DNA of 38,120 nt from Promethearchaeota archaeon (GTDB taxonomy: Archaea; Asgardarchaeota; Lokiarchaeia; Sigynarchaeales; SOKP01). The notes beneath the pieces are model-generated. The model ran no database searches. It was not told where the DNA came from and saw only the letters and a program-made list of their open reading frames with translations. Position 1 is the first letter of the stretch, and each line of letters begins with the position of its first letter. Positions 1 through 10,516 of the stretch are shown here, in pieces. The DNA lies in the NCBI GenBank assembly GCA_030620005.1, contig JAUXAJ010000011.1:1-38120 (forward strand), read 5' to 3'. The position numbers and the translations under genes are program-made.

Positions 1-2
1 TA

Positions 3-71
3 TTTGTTTACGATTTAACGCCAGAAAAAACAAAAGAGCTCAAAGAGAAATTAAAAGAATTAAACCTATAA
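3..71 (+). CDS. C-terminal tail of a GPH-family sugar symporter (partial)
   Basis: Only the last 22 codons lie in the window; the frame is open from base 3 to the TAA at 69-71. The tail reads VYDLTPEKTKELKEKLKEL, a charged amphipathic helix. The intact GPH-type symporters ending at 12472 and 17942 close with the same pattern: aromatic, I/L, S/T, E/K-rich, then K-L-x-x-L-x-L. That resemblance is the only basis for the call. The gene would sit directly upstream of, and on the same strand as, the URO-D relic that follows, so the symporter/URO-D association at the right edge of the window is repeated here. Confidence 0.55.
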   Translation, partial: FVYDLTPEKTKELKEKLKELNL

Positions 72-115
72 ATTTTTTTATATTTTTTTAATTTCTGTTT
101 AATTTTTAAGTAATA

Positions 116-369
116 AAAGGAACGAAATCTAACGATTTTAAAAAAACAAATCTAAATTTTATAAGATGATTTATCAAGAATGTAAGAAAAAGGGATTGTT
201 AATTGAACAACATTCTTGTGGAAAAGTGGATGATTCTTTACCAGATATGGTGGATGCCGGACTTAACTGCATTCACGCATTAGAACCTGCTGCTGGCGTA
301 GATTTAACAGATGTAAAAGAAACTTTAGGTGATCGACTCTGCTTTATGGGAGGATTGAATTCTCAATAA
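116..369 (+). pseudogene. URO-D-like (COG0407) gene relic
   Basis: Bases 166-369 translate into a piece very similar to the C-terminal third of the intact URO-D-like protein at 36410-37585: the metal-site segment EQHSCGKVDDSLP matches IQHSCGYIDKNLP, and LEPAAGVDL is identical in both. The similarity continues upstream of the ATG in another frame (DFKKTNLNF against HFKKFILPY), so there is a one-base frameshift near 160. A TAA at 367-369 ends the frame about 60 residues before the family's normal end. The first two thirds of the gene are missing. This is a decayed copy, not a functional small gene. Confidence 0.8.
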
Positions 370-555
370 AAAGATACCCCCTAATGCGCACATTATTACT
401 ATAAATAAAAGATCATGCAAAAACTTTAAATAAAAATCTATTAATTTGTGAAATGATTGACATTAATAGAATATCAAATAAAAAACCAGTTATTTCGATA
501 TTGAAACAAGAATTTCTATTAAACTAAAATATCTGTTTTGCAATTATATATATTT

Positions 556-3832
<3,277 letters not shown>

Positions 3833-3876
3833 TCATAAATAGATGGTGTTCTAATATTAATATGAAAGAGAATTAA

Positions 3877-4068
3877 TCAAACAATATAATTATGATTTTT
3901 CTTCTCATTTTGTTTTTTTTTATTTATAGAATCAAGATTCTTCAATTTAAGGAGGTGGTTAAAGGCCTTCCAGCTTTTCGGTAAGTCCTCTAAAACCAAA
4001 TCATTATCTTGAAAATAATCGATATAAAACGGAATTGAAGCTTTAAAAGAAATATTAGAACCTGACAA
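3877..4068 (-). other. Possible small gene or relic, 63 codons, unrecognised
   Basis: This is the only open frame of note in the 367-base stretch between the beta-galactosidase start and the DUF433 gene. It begins with TTG, has an in-frame stop just upstream, and ends in a Lys/Asn-rich low-complexity tail. The first 45 residues (PFYIDYFQDNDLVLEDLPKS and following) look protein-like, but I recognise no family. It may be the end of a decayed gene or chance. Apart from the beta-galactosidase promoter that must lie near 3810-3860, I see nothing else in this stretch. Confidence 0.2.
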
Positions 4069-4175
4069 ATGAAATTAAACAATATTTAGAATAAATATTC
4101 TAAAGATTCGTAATAGGATTTTCAGTTGATCAAAAAACTTAATACTTACTAATTTTTACAGAGTAATGAATTAAA

Positions 4176-4409
4176 ATGATAGGATATATTGATCGAATTA
4201 CAATCGATCCAAAGGTTTTATCAGGGAAACCTGTTTTTAAAGGAACTAGAATACCAATTTCTATAATATTGAAAATGTTACGCGATGGAACAACATTTCA
4301 AAAGATAATAGATGAATATTCAAGGCTTACTGAAGAAGATATTAAAGCAGCTCTTGATCACTCTATTTTTCTTGTTGATCATCCTGAGGAAGAAATATTT
4401 AACATTTAA
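4176..4409 (+). CDS. DUF433 antitoxin-like protein
   Basis: A 77-residue DUF433 protein. The hallmark is present: I-x-x-D-P-x-V-L-S-G-K-P-x-F-K-G-T-R-I-P, followed by a winged-helix-like segment (LRDGTTFQKIIDEY, LTEEDIKAALDH). DUF433 proteins are usually encoded just upstream of a DUF5615 PIN-like protein and are taken to be the antitoxin and DNA-binding partner. That is the arrangement here: the next gene on the same strand, 40 bases downstream, is a DUF5615 protein. The antitoxin is full length while its partner is shortened. Start at ATG 4176; no strong ribosome-binding site precedes it. Confidence 0.85.
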   Translation: MIGYIDRITIDPKVLSGKPVFKGTRIPISIILKMLRDGTTFQKIIDEYSRLTEEDIKAALDHSIFLVDHPEEEIFNI

Positions 4410-4449
4410 TTATAACTTTTTTTTAAAACTATAGAAAAAAATAGTGATT

Positions 4450-4668
4450 ATGGAAATTATCATAGATGAGTGTTTGGCGAAGTCAACACGGTTAATTTTA
4501 AAAGAAGCAAAATTTAAAATCATCAATATAGAAGATATATTAAATTCAGGCGTTGAAGATAAAAAGATATTTGAATATGCTACTAATAAAAAAATTCCAA
4601 TTATCACACATGATCGAGGATTCGGTATACTTTATCATTTTTCTCACTTTTTTAATAATAATCTATGA
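4450..4668 (+). CDS. DUF5615 PIN-like toxin, C-terminally truncated
   Basis: The N-terminus MEIIIDECLAKS and the middle TNKKIPIITHDRGFG match the DUF5615 (Mut7-C-like PIN fold) pattern: an initial acidic D-E pair, then an 'I.THD..FG' strand with the second acidic site. The family normally runs to about 110 residues with a final beta strand and helix. Here the frame ends after only 72 residues, in a Phe/Asn-rich run (FSHFFNNNL) unlike the family. ATG 4450 is preferred to the in-frame GTG at 4444 because family members begin right at the first strand. It is partner to the DUF433 gene upstream. The truncation probably inactivates it, but it could be a shortened variant. Confidence 0.7.
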   Translation: MEIIIDECLAKSTRLILKEAKFKIINIEDILNSGVEDKKIFEYATNKKIPIITHDRGFGILYHFSHFFNNNL

Positions 4669-4692
4669 AAATAAATATTAATCTATAATGAT

Positions 4693-4714
4693 TATAATTA
4701 TTATAATAATTATA
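4693..4714. promoter_or_regulatory. AT-rich perfect palindrome before VapBC
   Basis: A 22-base perfect inverted repeat, composed only of A and T, ends 13 bases before the ATG of the VapB-like gene and overlaps the place where a TATA box would lie. VapB proteins repress their own operon by binding palindromes, so this is a candidate operator. Composition alone can generate such palindromes in this AT-rich DNA, so confidence is modest. Confidence 0.35.
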
Positions 4715-4727
4715 GAATCTTATAAAA

Positions 4728-5009
4728 ATGACAACTACAATTCAAATCTCTGAAGAAACAAAGAAAAAATTATTTCAAGTGATTAACCGCCTTGAAAAAA
4801 AGTTGAATCGTAGAGTTACATATAATGAAGCTATTGAATTCTTACTTAAAGAACAAAAAGTTGATGTAGATAAAGAAAAATTTCTTGAAAACATTAAAAA
4901 ATTCCAGGGCATCTTCAAATATGGTGAAGGGCAAGCATTACTAAAAGAATTGAGGCGAGAAGATCGTGAAAGAGAAAAGCGACTCGTTAACAGATTCAAT
5001 AACAATTGA
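4728..5009 (+). CDS. vapB: VapB-type ribbon-helix-helix antitoxin
   Basis: A 93-residue protein. It begins with a short strand (TTTIQISEETKKKLFQ) followed by two helices (RVTYNEAIEFLLKEQ), the ribbon-helix-helix DNA-binding layout of archaeal VapB proteins. The rest (about residues 45-93) is a highly charged helix suited to wrapping around a PIN toxin. Its last 44 bases overlap the start of the PIN gene, a common translational coupling in VapBC pairs. An AT-only palindrome lies immediately upstream and may be its own operator. The exact antitoxin subfamily is not certain. Confidence 0.75.
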   Translation: MTTTIQISEETKKKLFQVINRLEKKLNRRVTYNEAIEFLLKEQKVDVDKEKFLENIKKFQGIFKYGEGQALLKELRREDREREKRLVNRFNNN

Positions 5010-5406
5010 TACAGGTGTTTTGATAGAATTTCTTGAGAATTCCCCATTAGGGATTGCGTTTTATCAAAAAGTATTAGAAAATCCAGAAATCAAAAATTTT
5101 TATTTGAGTCCGATTGTAGAAACAGAATTGAAATATATTTTTTGCCGACGAGAAGGCTTTAAAAATGCAATTCAGATAATATCTGAACTTTTAAAAGATT
5201 TTACCGTGTTATTTGAAGAAGAGTTAAGGAATGAAGCAGCTCAATTAAAGTGTAATTATACAATTTCCATTGCAGATAGCTATTCATTGGCAGTGGCAAA
5301 ATTACAAAAAATTCCAATTTATATGAAAAAAGAAACGGAAATCTCTAATAATTATGATGAGTTGTCTAAATCTATTGATATTAAATTCATTGACGATTTA
5401 ATTTGA
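4966..5406 (+). CDS. vapC: PIN-domain toxin (VapC-like)
   Basis: A PIN-domain ribonuclease-like protein of 146 residues from a GTG start at 4966, inside the end of the antitoxin gene. Acidic residues expected for the Mg-binding site are visible: D15 in ITIDTGVLIEFLE, E52 in PIVETELKYI, and D104 in SIADSYSLAVA. The fourth position, usually T-x-D-x-x-F, reads YMKKETEIS, so the last acidic residue is missing or replaced by a nearby Glu. Family members cleave tRNA or rRNA and are held inactive by the cognate antitoxin. No other start fits without losing the first catalytic strand. Confidence 0.8.
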   Translation: MKEKSDSLTDSITIDTGVLIEFLENSPLGIAFYQKVLENPEIKNFYLSPIVETELKYIFCRREGFKNAIQIISELLKDFTVLFEEELRNEAAQLKCNYTISIADSYSLAVAKLQKIPIYMKKETEISNNYDELSKSIDIKFIDDLI

Positions 5407-5514
5407 GTGATTAAAAAAAAAAATTAAATGATTTAAAAAAATTTGCTAATTATGATTGATAAAAACAAGAAAAAACAAACACATGAGATTATTTTTTGAT
5501 AACTTCAATGGATA

Positions 5515-5922
5515 TTAAAAGGACATTTTTTTAACTTCATCCAAATTCATTTTCTTCAAGAAAAAAGCTTCGTGTAGAATTTGGTATTCTTTTCTGGTTA
5601 CAATATCCCTAAATTTTTCAGCGTTTTCTCGCGTTATTTCAAACGCATTCTCAATTTTCTTGCATGGGTAATCCTTACAAATTCCACAATTTTCAATTTC
5701 TTTTTCTAAACAACACTCTCGCACGTTATATTCGCACGATTCGTTAGAAGCACATCCGTTGCAGGTCATTTCTTCTGGAGCAAGTATTTTATCGCGCCAA
5801 CCCAGCTTTTTCATTAAGATTGCAACTTCGGTCAGTTTTTCCTTGTCATTGCTTAAAGTTGCAATATATCTCGGACAGAGGTCACATCTATCTCCACAGC
5901 AAGCTAATATTATAATAATCAC
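5515..5922 (-). CDS. DUF3795 cysteine-rich protein
   Basis: A 135-residue protein that matches the DUF3795 pattern: an early C-C-G-x-x-C-x-x-C-P motif (ACCGDRCDLCPRY), then a central Cys-rich block (MTCNGC, CEYNVRECC, CGICKDYPCKKI) and a helical end. The many Cys pairs suggest zinc or iron-sulfur binding, but no function is established for the family. It is a single gene between a VapBC pair and two membrane-protein genes, with no obvious operon. The start ATG gives a run of Ile before the first Cys motif; family members normally begin very close to that motif, which agrees with this start. Confidence 0.8.
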   Translation of the reverse strand: MIIIILACCGDRCDLCPRYIATLSNDKEKLTEVAILMKKLGWRDKILAPEEMTCNGCASNESCEYNVRECCLEKEIENCGICKDYPCKKIENAFEITRENAEKFRDIVTRKEYQILHEAFFLKKMNLDEVKKMSF

Positions 5923-6057
5923 CTATTTTTAATTAAAAAATTTTAATAGTCTTCAAGATTGTTTTATATTCTCGTGAATTTAAGTAAATACATTCATGCT
6001 TAAAATTTTTCCCTAATACGGTCCAATAATAAAGTAAATAAAAAAAAGTAAAAAAAG

Positions 6058-6513
6058 TCATGTTTCATTTTTTTTTTTCTTACCTGAATAAAGATAGATA
6101 AGACTTACTAACATTGCCCAGAATAATATGGTCATTAGCCAACCAAGGTTTGCGTCGATATCAAAAGAAATTCCGATAAAACCAAAGCAAGCAGCATACT
6201 CCAATACAATGTAAGGAATGAGTCTCGACCATTTTGTCCTGAAATCTATTTTAAAAATAATATCCAACAATAACTCAACTACCAAGTATGCTAAAATTAG
6301 GATCATGTATATTATTATCCATAACTCTTGTCCAATTAACAGGTAATTAATGAACACTAAAGATAACGGAATCATTAAAGATAACATGACCACGCCAATT
6401 TTCTTCACTATTTCTAAACGATCTTTTTTCATATAGATTAAGATCACTATTATCGAGAGAAAAAAAATGATTCCCGAAGCAATAAACACCCAATCAAATA
6501 CGCTTATGCTCAT
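6058..6513 (-). CDS. Five-helix membrane protein, unrecognised
   Basis: A 151-residue hydrophobic protein with about five membrane segments (near residues 7-27, 35-58, 64-87, 98-117 and 123-143) and a Lys-rich cytoplasmic tail ending KKKKNET. A basic loop (KKDRLEIVKK) follows the first segment, giving a positive-inside arrangement with the N-terminus outside. I recognise no family. It lies about 100 bases downstream of, and on the same strand as, another membrane protein with Cys clusters, so the two may be co-transcribed. Confidence 0.6.
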   Translation of the reverse strand: MSISVFDWVFIASGIIFFLSIIVILIYMKKDRLEIVKKIGVVMLSLMIPLSLVFINYLLIGQELWIIIYMILILAYLVVELLLDIIFKIDFRTKWSRLIPYIVLEYAACFGFIGISFDIDANLGWLMTILFWAMLVSLIYLYSGKKKKNET

Positions 6514-6614
6514 TCTTTTGAATAATTTTATAACGTGTTAATGTAAAGTATTAATCAATACAATTTAATAATAGTATAATAGACCAATTTTTAAAAAATT
6601 AATGTGAGAAAAAA

Positions 6615-7298
6615 TTAATTAAATTTATAGCCTTTTTCTTCCCAAGCTTTTCGGATGACTGGATTCTTTTTGATAAACTCGTTTCTAACGGATTCTGGAA
6701 CTCTATTCATTAGGCAAGCAAAGTTGATGCAATCAGAGCATACTTTCAATTGTATTACTATTATCCAAATAATTATTCCCAAAGAATATAATATAAGCTG
6801 AGGAATTAAATTTCCCACTATAAGAAATGGTATTGGATATAGCATGAAGATCAGGGCACCAACTGCAAATTGAATTTTTTCAGACTTACTTGTTGGTCCA
6901 GGATCATATTTCGATGTCTTTAATTTTCCTTTATCAATAGGACAATGTAGACTCTTTTGTTCATCGTTTGCATAATATGGGCAGTGATTGCATACCATCC
7001 TACTTTCCCAAACATTAAAGAAAAAGAAGCTATAACAGATCCAACCTCCAAAAAAGATTATTTTAAAAAGAAGTTCAAGATTTGCGAAAATTACTCCTAT
7101 CACCATTGGAATTAATCCAATAAACATTGGCAATGCAAACATTAATAAATACTTTAATTTCGGGCGACAAAAGATTTTCTCGTGTAAATTACAATCACCA
7201 CATTCACTCTCATCTTTCCAAATACAAATTTCTGTTGCTAACCCGGTAATTGGTCTTTTACTTTTTTTAATTTCTTTAGTTTCCAATTCTATTCTCAC
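6615..7298 (-). CDS. Membrane protein with three Cys clusters, unrecognised
   Basis: A 227-residue protein with four membrane segments (about 50-70, 77-95, 143-163, 166-185). Three cysteine groups flank them: C25/C33/C36/C44 before the first segment; C103/C106 and C119 in the central loop; and C187/C190/C195 after the last segment. If the N-terminus is inside, all three groups face the same side, so they could together hold zinc or an iron-sulfur centre. The layout recalls NapH-like polyferredoxin membrane proteins, but the ferredoxin C-x2-C-x2-C-x3-C-P motif is not present, so no such function is claimed. The gene is upstream of the five-helix protein on the same strand. Confidence 0.6.
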   Translation of the reverse strand: MRIELETKEIKKSKRPITGLATEICIWKDESECGDCNLHEKIFCRPKLKYLLMFALPMFIGLIPMVIGVIFANLELLFKIIFFGGWICYSFFFFNVWESRMVCNHCPYYANDEQKSLHCPIDKGKLKTSKYDPGPTSKSEKIQFAVGALIFMLYPIPFLIVGNLIPQLILYSLGIIIWIIVIQLKVCSDCINFACLMNRVPESVRNEFIKKNPVIRKAWEEKGYKFN

Positions 7299-7350
7299 TA
7301 TTCACAAGTTATTATTTTTAGTCTTTTTTCAACACTTGTAAAAAAATCAT

Positions 7351-7782
7351 TTATAAATTGTTTGGAATTGGATCAATAATTTCTACATTTGGTATTCGTC
7401 TAAAGCTTTTATCATGAGTGCAGAGTCTTGTAATCTGTTGAGAAAGTAAAAAAGACAAAATTGTTGCATCTCTACCGCCTATTCCTGCATGAGAATATTT
7501 ACACAATGCGGAAAATGTAGAATCTAACTCTTCAAACTCTAGATTACCTATTATAAAGTCCAAGGAAGAAAACAATGCCCATTTTTCCTTAGCAACTTCA
7601 GGTCCTAAGCGTTTTACCAAATAATGCATGACTTCAACCATAACCACAACATTGACTGCAAATTTTGATTCATCATAAATTTTGCTAAAATGATCTTTCA
7701 TATGAGGATGCTCCGGAGTGGTTTGGTCAAATAAATATATCCAATAATTTGAATCAATAAATATTATTGGTTTTGTTTCCAT
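7351..7782 (-). CDS. vapC: PIN-domain toxin (VapC-like)
   Basis: A complete 143-residue PIN protein with all four acidic positions: D10 in FIDSNYWIYLFD, E50 in MVEVMHYL, D105 in GGRDATILSF and D124 in CTHDKSFRRI. It should be a Mg-dependent RNase toxin. Its start overlaps by 19 bases the end of an AbrB-type antitoxin gene transcribed just ahead of it, the standard order antitoxin then toxin. Of the PIN proteins in the window this one keeps the most canonical active site. Confidence 0.88.
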   Translation of the reverse strand: METKPIIFIDSNYWIYLFDQTTPEHPHMKDHFSKIYDESKFAVNVVVMVEVMHYLVKRLGPEVAKEKWALFSSLDFIIGNLEFEELDSTFSALCKYSHAGIGGRDATILSFLLSQQITRLCTHDKSFRRIPNVEIIDPIPNNL

Positions 7783-8006
7783 ATGCTTTTAATCGACTCC
7801 GGCGTTGGTTTTTCTTCTGAAGTGGTTTTAATACATCCCACAATATTTTTAAATATTTCCTCCTTTGTAGGGCTTTTCTGCAGAGTGATTGAATTGTCAG
7901 AATTAACTTTAATTGTCAGTTTATCACCGGCTTTAATCAAAACCTTATCTCTAATCTTTGCAGGTAAGGTCAAACGACCTCTATCATCTATTTCTACTTT
8001 TCCCAT
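7764..8006 (-). CDS. AbrB/SpoVT-type antitoxin
   Basis: A swapped-hairpin AbrB DNA-binding domain, with the core VEIDDRGRLTLPAKIRDKV followed by a second hairpin ending in TLQK. It acts as antitoxin and autorepressor of the PIN toxin that follows. An upstream ATG at 8036 would add ten Gly/Met-rich residues. I prefer 8006 because the family normally begins three residues before the first strand (MGKVEIDDRG). A 14-base inverted repeat (GAGAA-ATCA-TTCTC at 8055-8068) lies upstream and might be an operator. The C-terminal 40 residues are the charged toxin-binding part. Confidence 0.82.
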   Translation of the reverse strand: MGKVEIDDRGRLTLPAKIRDKVLIKAGDKLTIKVNSDNSITLQKSPTKEEIFKNIVGCIKTTSEEKPTPESIKSIWKQNQ

Positions 8007-8153
8007 AATTATACCCATACCCATATAATTGCCCATTATTTTTAAATTTTTTCAGAGAAATCATTCTCATTAGAATTCAAACCATGAGAGATGAATCTGC
8101 TTAACTTCCTCGAGCTGGACGGGTTTAATTATTTTTTTATTTAATTACTTCTT

Positions 8154-9182
8154 TTAATTCTCCTTATTAATTTCAAATAATACTTTTAGATTTTCTTTAG
8201 TATTTAATGCCGCATTGAAGGCATCTTCAGGTCTTTCCAACGGAAATATTTGGGTTATGAATAGATCTGGAGAAAACGAAGTACTTGCCAGCATTTGAAC
8301 GGCTTCTGTAAAGTCTCTTCTCGTATACATTAGCGTTCCTATAATTTCTTGTTCTCTATCTTGCACGTTTGCCATGTTTACCTTTACTTCGTCTCCGAAC
8401 ACGCCAACTACTACCACTCTTCCACCCTTTCTTATGAGATCCATTGCATCTCTAATGCTCTTTTCAATTCCCACGGCCTCAAACACGATATCTATTCCTT
8501 CGAAAGGCTGTTCATTAAGAATTTTTTCTACTGGATTAATTTTCGAGGCATTTATTGTTTGAGTTGCCCCAAATTTTTTTGCCAATTCGAGTCGTTCATC
8601 AGAAAGGTCCGTTACAATTATATTATTAGCCCCTGCTTTTACAACGCAGAGTAAAATAGATAATCCAATCATTCCTGCACCGATAATCACGATATTTTTA
8701 TTGAAGATATTTCCGCCTCTCTTAACTGCGTGTACTCCAACTGCAAGAGGCTCTACAAGTGCTGCATATTTTAGCGAGAGATTATCTGGTATTTGTACGA
8801 CCTTATCTGCGGGCACTACTAAATAATCGGCCATTGCCCCATCTCCTTGGCATCCCATTACTCTTAAATTTTTACAGATGTTATATCGCCCTTTCTTACA
8901 ATTATAACATTCTCCGCAAACGAGACTAGGTTCAACAGTTACTCTATTACCTGCATTAAAAACCGAAACGTTTTCTCCTATCGAGGAGATTATACCAGAA
9001 AATTCATGTCCGGGCGTTGCAGGTAAGGATATAAAAGGATGTTCTCCCTTAAAAGCATGCAAATCCGAACCACATATTCCACAATAAGCAATTCTTAAAC
9101 AAATTTCTCTTGATCTTGGTTTTGGTTCACTGACTTCCTCAATTATCACTTTGTTTGGTTCAAGAATTAAAATTCTTCTCAT
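8154..9182 (-). CDS. Zinc-dependent medium-chain alcohol/polyol dehydrogenase
   Basis: A 342-residue MDR-family oxidoreductase close to sorbitol/threonine dehydrogenase types. Catalytic zinc ligands are C37 (CGICGSD), H59-E60 (PGHEF) and E144 (VEPLAV). Structural zinc is held by C89, C92, C95 and C103. The Rossmann motif GAGMIG spans 168-173, and D192 at the end of the second strand predicts NAD rather than NADP. It would oxidise a secondary alcohol of a sugar, sugar alcohol, sugar acid or amino acid; the substrate cannot be read from sequence. Transcribed alone on the minus strand. Given the saccharide genes around it, a sugar substrate is likelier than threonine, but that is inference. Confidence 0.85.
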   Translation of the reverse strand: MRRILILEPNKVIIEEVSEPKPRSREICLRIAYCGICGSDLHAFKGEHPFISLPATPGHEFSGIISSIGENVSVFNAGNRVTVEPSLVCGECYNCKKGRYNICKNLRVMGCQGDGAMADYLVVPADKVVQIPDNLSLKYAALVEPLAVGVHAVKRGGNIFNKNIVIIGAGMIGLSILLCVVKAGANNIIVTDLSDERLELAKKFGATQTINASKINPVEKILNEQPFEGIDIVFEAVGIEKSIRDAMDLIRKGGRVVVVGVFGDEVKVNMANVQDREQEIIGTLMYTRRDFTEAVQMLASTSFSPDLFITQIFPLERPEDAFNAALNTKENLKVLFEINKEN

Positions 9183-9266
9183 TTCTAAAAATAATCAATA
9201 TTTACTTCTTTGGAAAAAAACTTCACAAACTTAAAATATGTGGAAGAATATTAAAAAATGATTAAG

Positions 9267-9869
9267 TTAATCCACTACTTCTGTTACTATATCCTTTTGT
9301 TGCATTTTAAATTTATATATTGAAAGCATTTTACTGGTTAAATAAATAAAAGGTTCTTCGATTCCATATCCTGTTTTTGATGAAGTAATTAAATATTTAT
9401 CAATATTATACTTCTCCTTTATCTCTAAAGCTGAATTATTGACATACTCAAAGTAATCTTTATCTCCATCCAATAAATCGTATTTAGTGCCTACAAGTAT
9501 GATTGGAACATGTGTAGATCCAACTTCTTTTAAAATTGATAACCATTCATCAATACTATCTGTTAAAGTATTAATTCGAGCTAAATCAAAGAGGATCATT
9601 GCCCCATTTGTTCCCTGTAAATAAGATTTATGTAAAGTTCTGAACCGTGCTTGACCCCCTACATCCCAAGTAATAATTTTACAAGGGTTAATGCCTTGTC
9701 CGTTATTAGTGTTAACAATTTTAGAGTAAAAATTAACCCCAATTGTCATTAGTAGATTTTCAATAAATTTCCCTTCTATATATCTTCGAATGTAAGTTGT
9801 TTTCCCTACACCCCCATCTCCCAAAACTGAAACTTTAAACAAATAATCGTAAGTATTCTCTGACATCAT
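9267..9869 (-). CDS. Ras-superfamily small GTPase (Rab/Rho-like)
   Basis: A 200-residue GTPase with all five G motifs: P-loop GDGGVGKT (17-24), switch-I Thr T42, DVGGQ (69-73), TKYD (128-131) and SSKTG (163-167). The G4 motif TKxD in place of NKxD is the form seen in Rho/Rac-type proteins. Gly-Gly-Gln in switch II keeps the catalytic Gln. There is no C-terminal Cys, so no prenylation signal; membrane binding would need another mechanism. Such eukaryote-like GTPases are expanded in Asgard archaea and are the main taxonomic hint in the window. It stands alone with no GAP, longin or roadblock gene beside it. Cellular role unknown. Confidence 0.9.
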   Translation of the reverse strand: MMSENTYDYLFKVSVLGDGGVGKTTYIRRYIEGKFIENLLMTIGVNFYSKIVNTNNGQGINPCKIITWDVGGQARFRTLHKSYLQGTNGAMILFDLARINTLTDSIDEWLSILKEVGSTHVPIILVGTKYDLLDGDKDYFEYVNNSALEIKEKYNIDKYLITSSKTGYGIEEPFIYLTSKMLSIYKFKMQQKDIVTEVVD

Positions 9870-9936
9870 TTTCCCTCTTGTATTTTACTTTGAAAGGATT
9901 ACCCTATTTTTAACCTTTTCTATTTAAATTAAATAC

Positions 9937-10218
9937 TTAACTATTAAATAAAAAATCTTTCATTATAAAATATAGATTATAATTTATAAGCTTAAAATGT
10001 AATAAGCTTAAAATCCGACTTCCGTGTATTATCAATATTATTATTACTTTTTCTTCTATTTTCTTAAATTCATAGATTATACGATACTTTTTATAAAGTA
10101 ATTGTCTATATTTCTCTTTTCTCGGTACTTTCTTTCCTAATTCAGGGAATGTTTTTAATTGATTGATGGTATTCTCTAAATCATCTAAAAAAGAAGTAAT
10201 ATCAATAAAAGGATGGTT
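9937..10218 (-). pseudogene. RelE/ParE-family toxin relic, 5'-truncated
   Basis: An open minus-strand frame without a start codon encodes the C-terminal two thirds of a RelE/ParE toxin: LENTINQLKTFPELGKKVP, then RQLLYKKYRIIYEF and finally IHGSRIL. The order 'P.LG', 'YRIIY' and 'HGSR' is diagnostic of the family. A TGA at 10219-10221 blocks the frame upstream, and an ATG at 10224-10226 (minus strand) opens a different frame, so a frameshift or deletion has removed the N-terminus. The tail after HGSRIL is unusual and contains a repeated AAGCTTA. No antitoxin of the Phd/RelB type is seen next to it. This relic occupies most of the 410-base stretch between the GTPase and the next VapB. Confidence 0.8.
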
Positions 10219-10241
10219 TCATAATTTTTTTTGATGATTTT

Positions 10242-10264
10242 ATAAAATTATATATATATTTTAT
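10242..10264. promoter_or_regulatory. AT-rich inverted repeat before VapBC
   Basis: Arms ATAAAAT and ATTTTAT are separated by a 9-base TATATATAT spacer, ending 15 bases before the VapB ATG. The site overlaps the likely TATA box and could serve both as promoter and as autoregulatory operator. AT richness makes chance occurrence plausible. Confidence 0.35.
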
Positions 10265-10279
10265 TTATATTATTTTATC

Positions 10280-10507
10280 ATGACAAATAAAACGATTTCA
10301 TTGCCTGAAGAAGTATATTCTGCGTTAAAAAAGCAAAAACGTGAAGGTGAATCATTTCCAGAGCTTATATCACGGCTAATAAAAGAAAAGGAATCAAGCG
10401 AAAAAAGTTTAGAAAAGCTTGCCGGTTGCCTAAAGGATGATAATGAATGGGATCAAATTTTAGAAGACCTCTACGAAGATCGAAAAAAACCAGCAAGATT
10501 ACAGTGA
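10280..10507 (+). CDS. vapB: VapB antitoxin (DUF217-like)
   Basis: A 75-residue protein of the archaeal VapB family: TNKTISLPEEVYSALKK, then GESFPELISRLIKE, then a charged tail ending near DRKKPARLQ. The N-terminal part is the DNA-binding strand-helix-helix and the tail contacts the toxin. It is nine bases upstream of the PIN gene on the same strand, so the two form one operon. Its sequence is clearly related to the orphan VapB at 36162 (shared GESF..LI.RLIK pattern) but not to the antitoxin at 4728. Confidence 0.85.
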   Translation: MTNKTISLPEEVYSALKKQKREGESFPELISRLIKEKESSEKSLEKLAGCLKDDNEWDQILEDLYEDRKKPARLQ

Positions 10508-10516
10508 GAATAAAAA

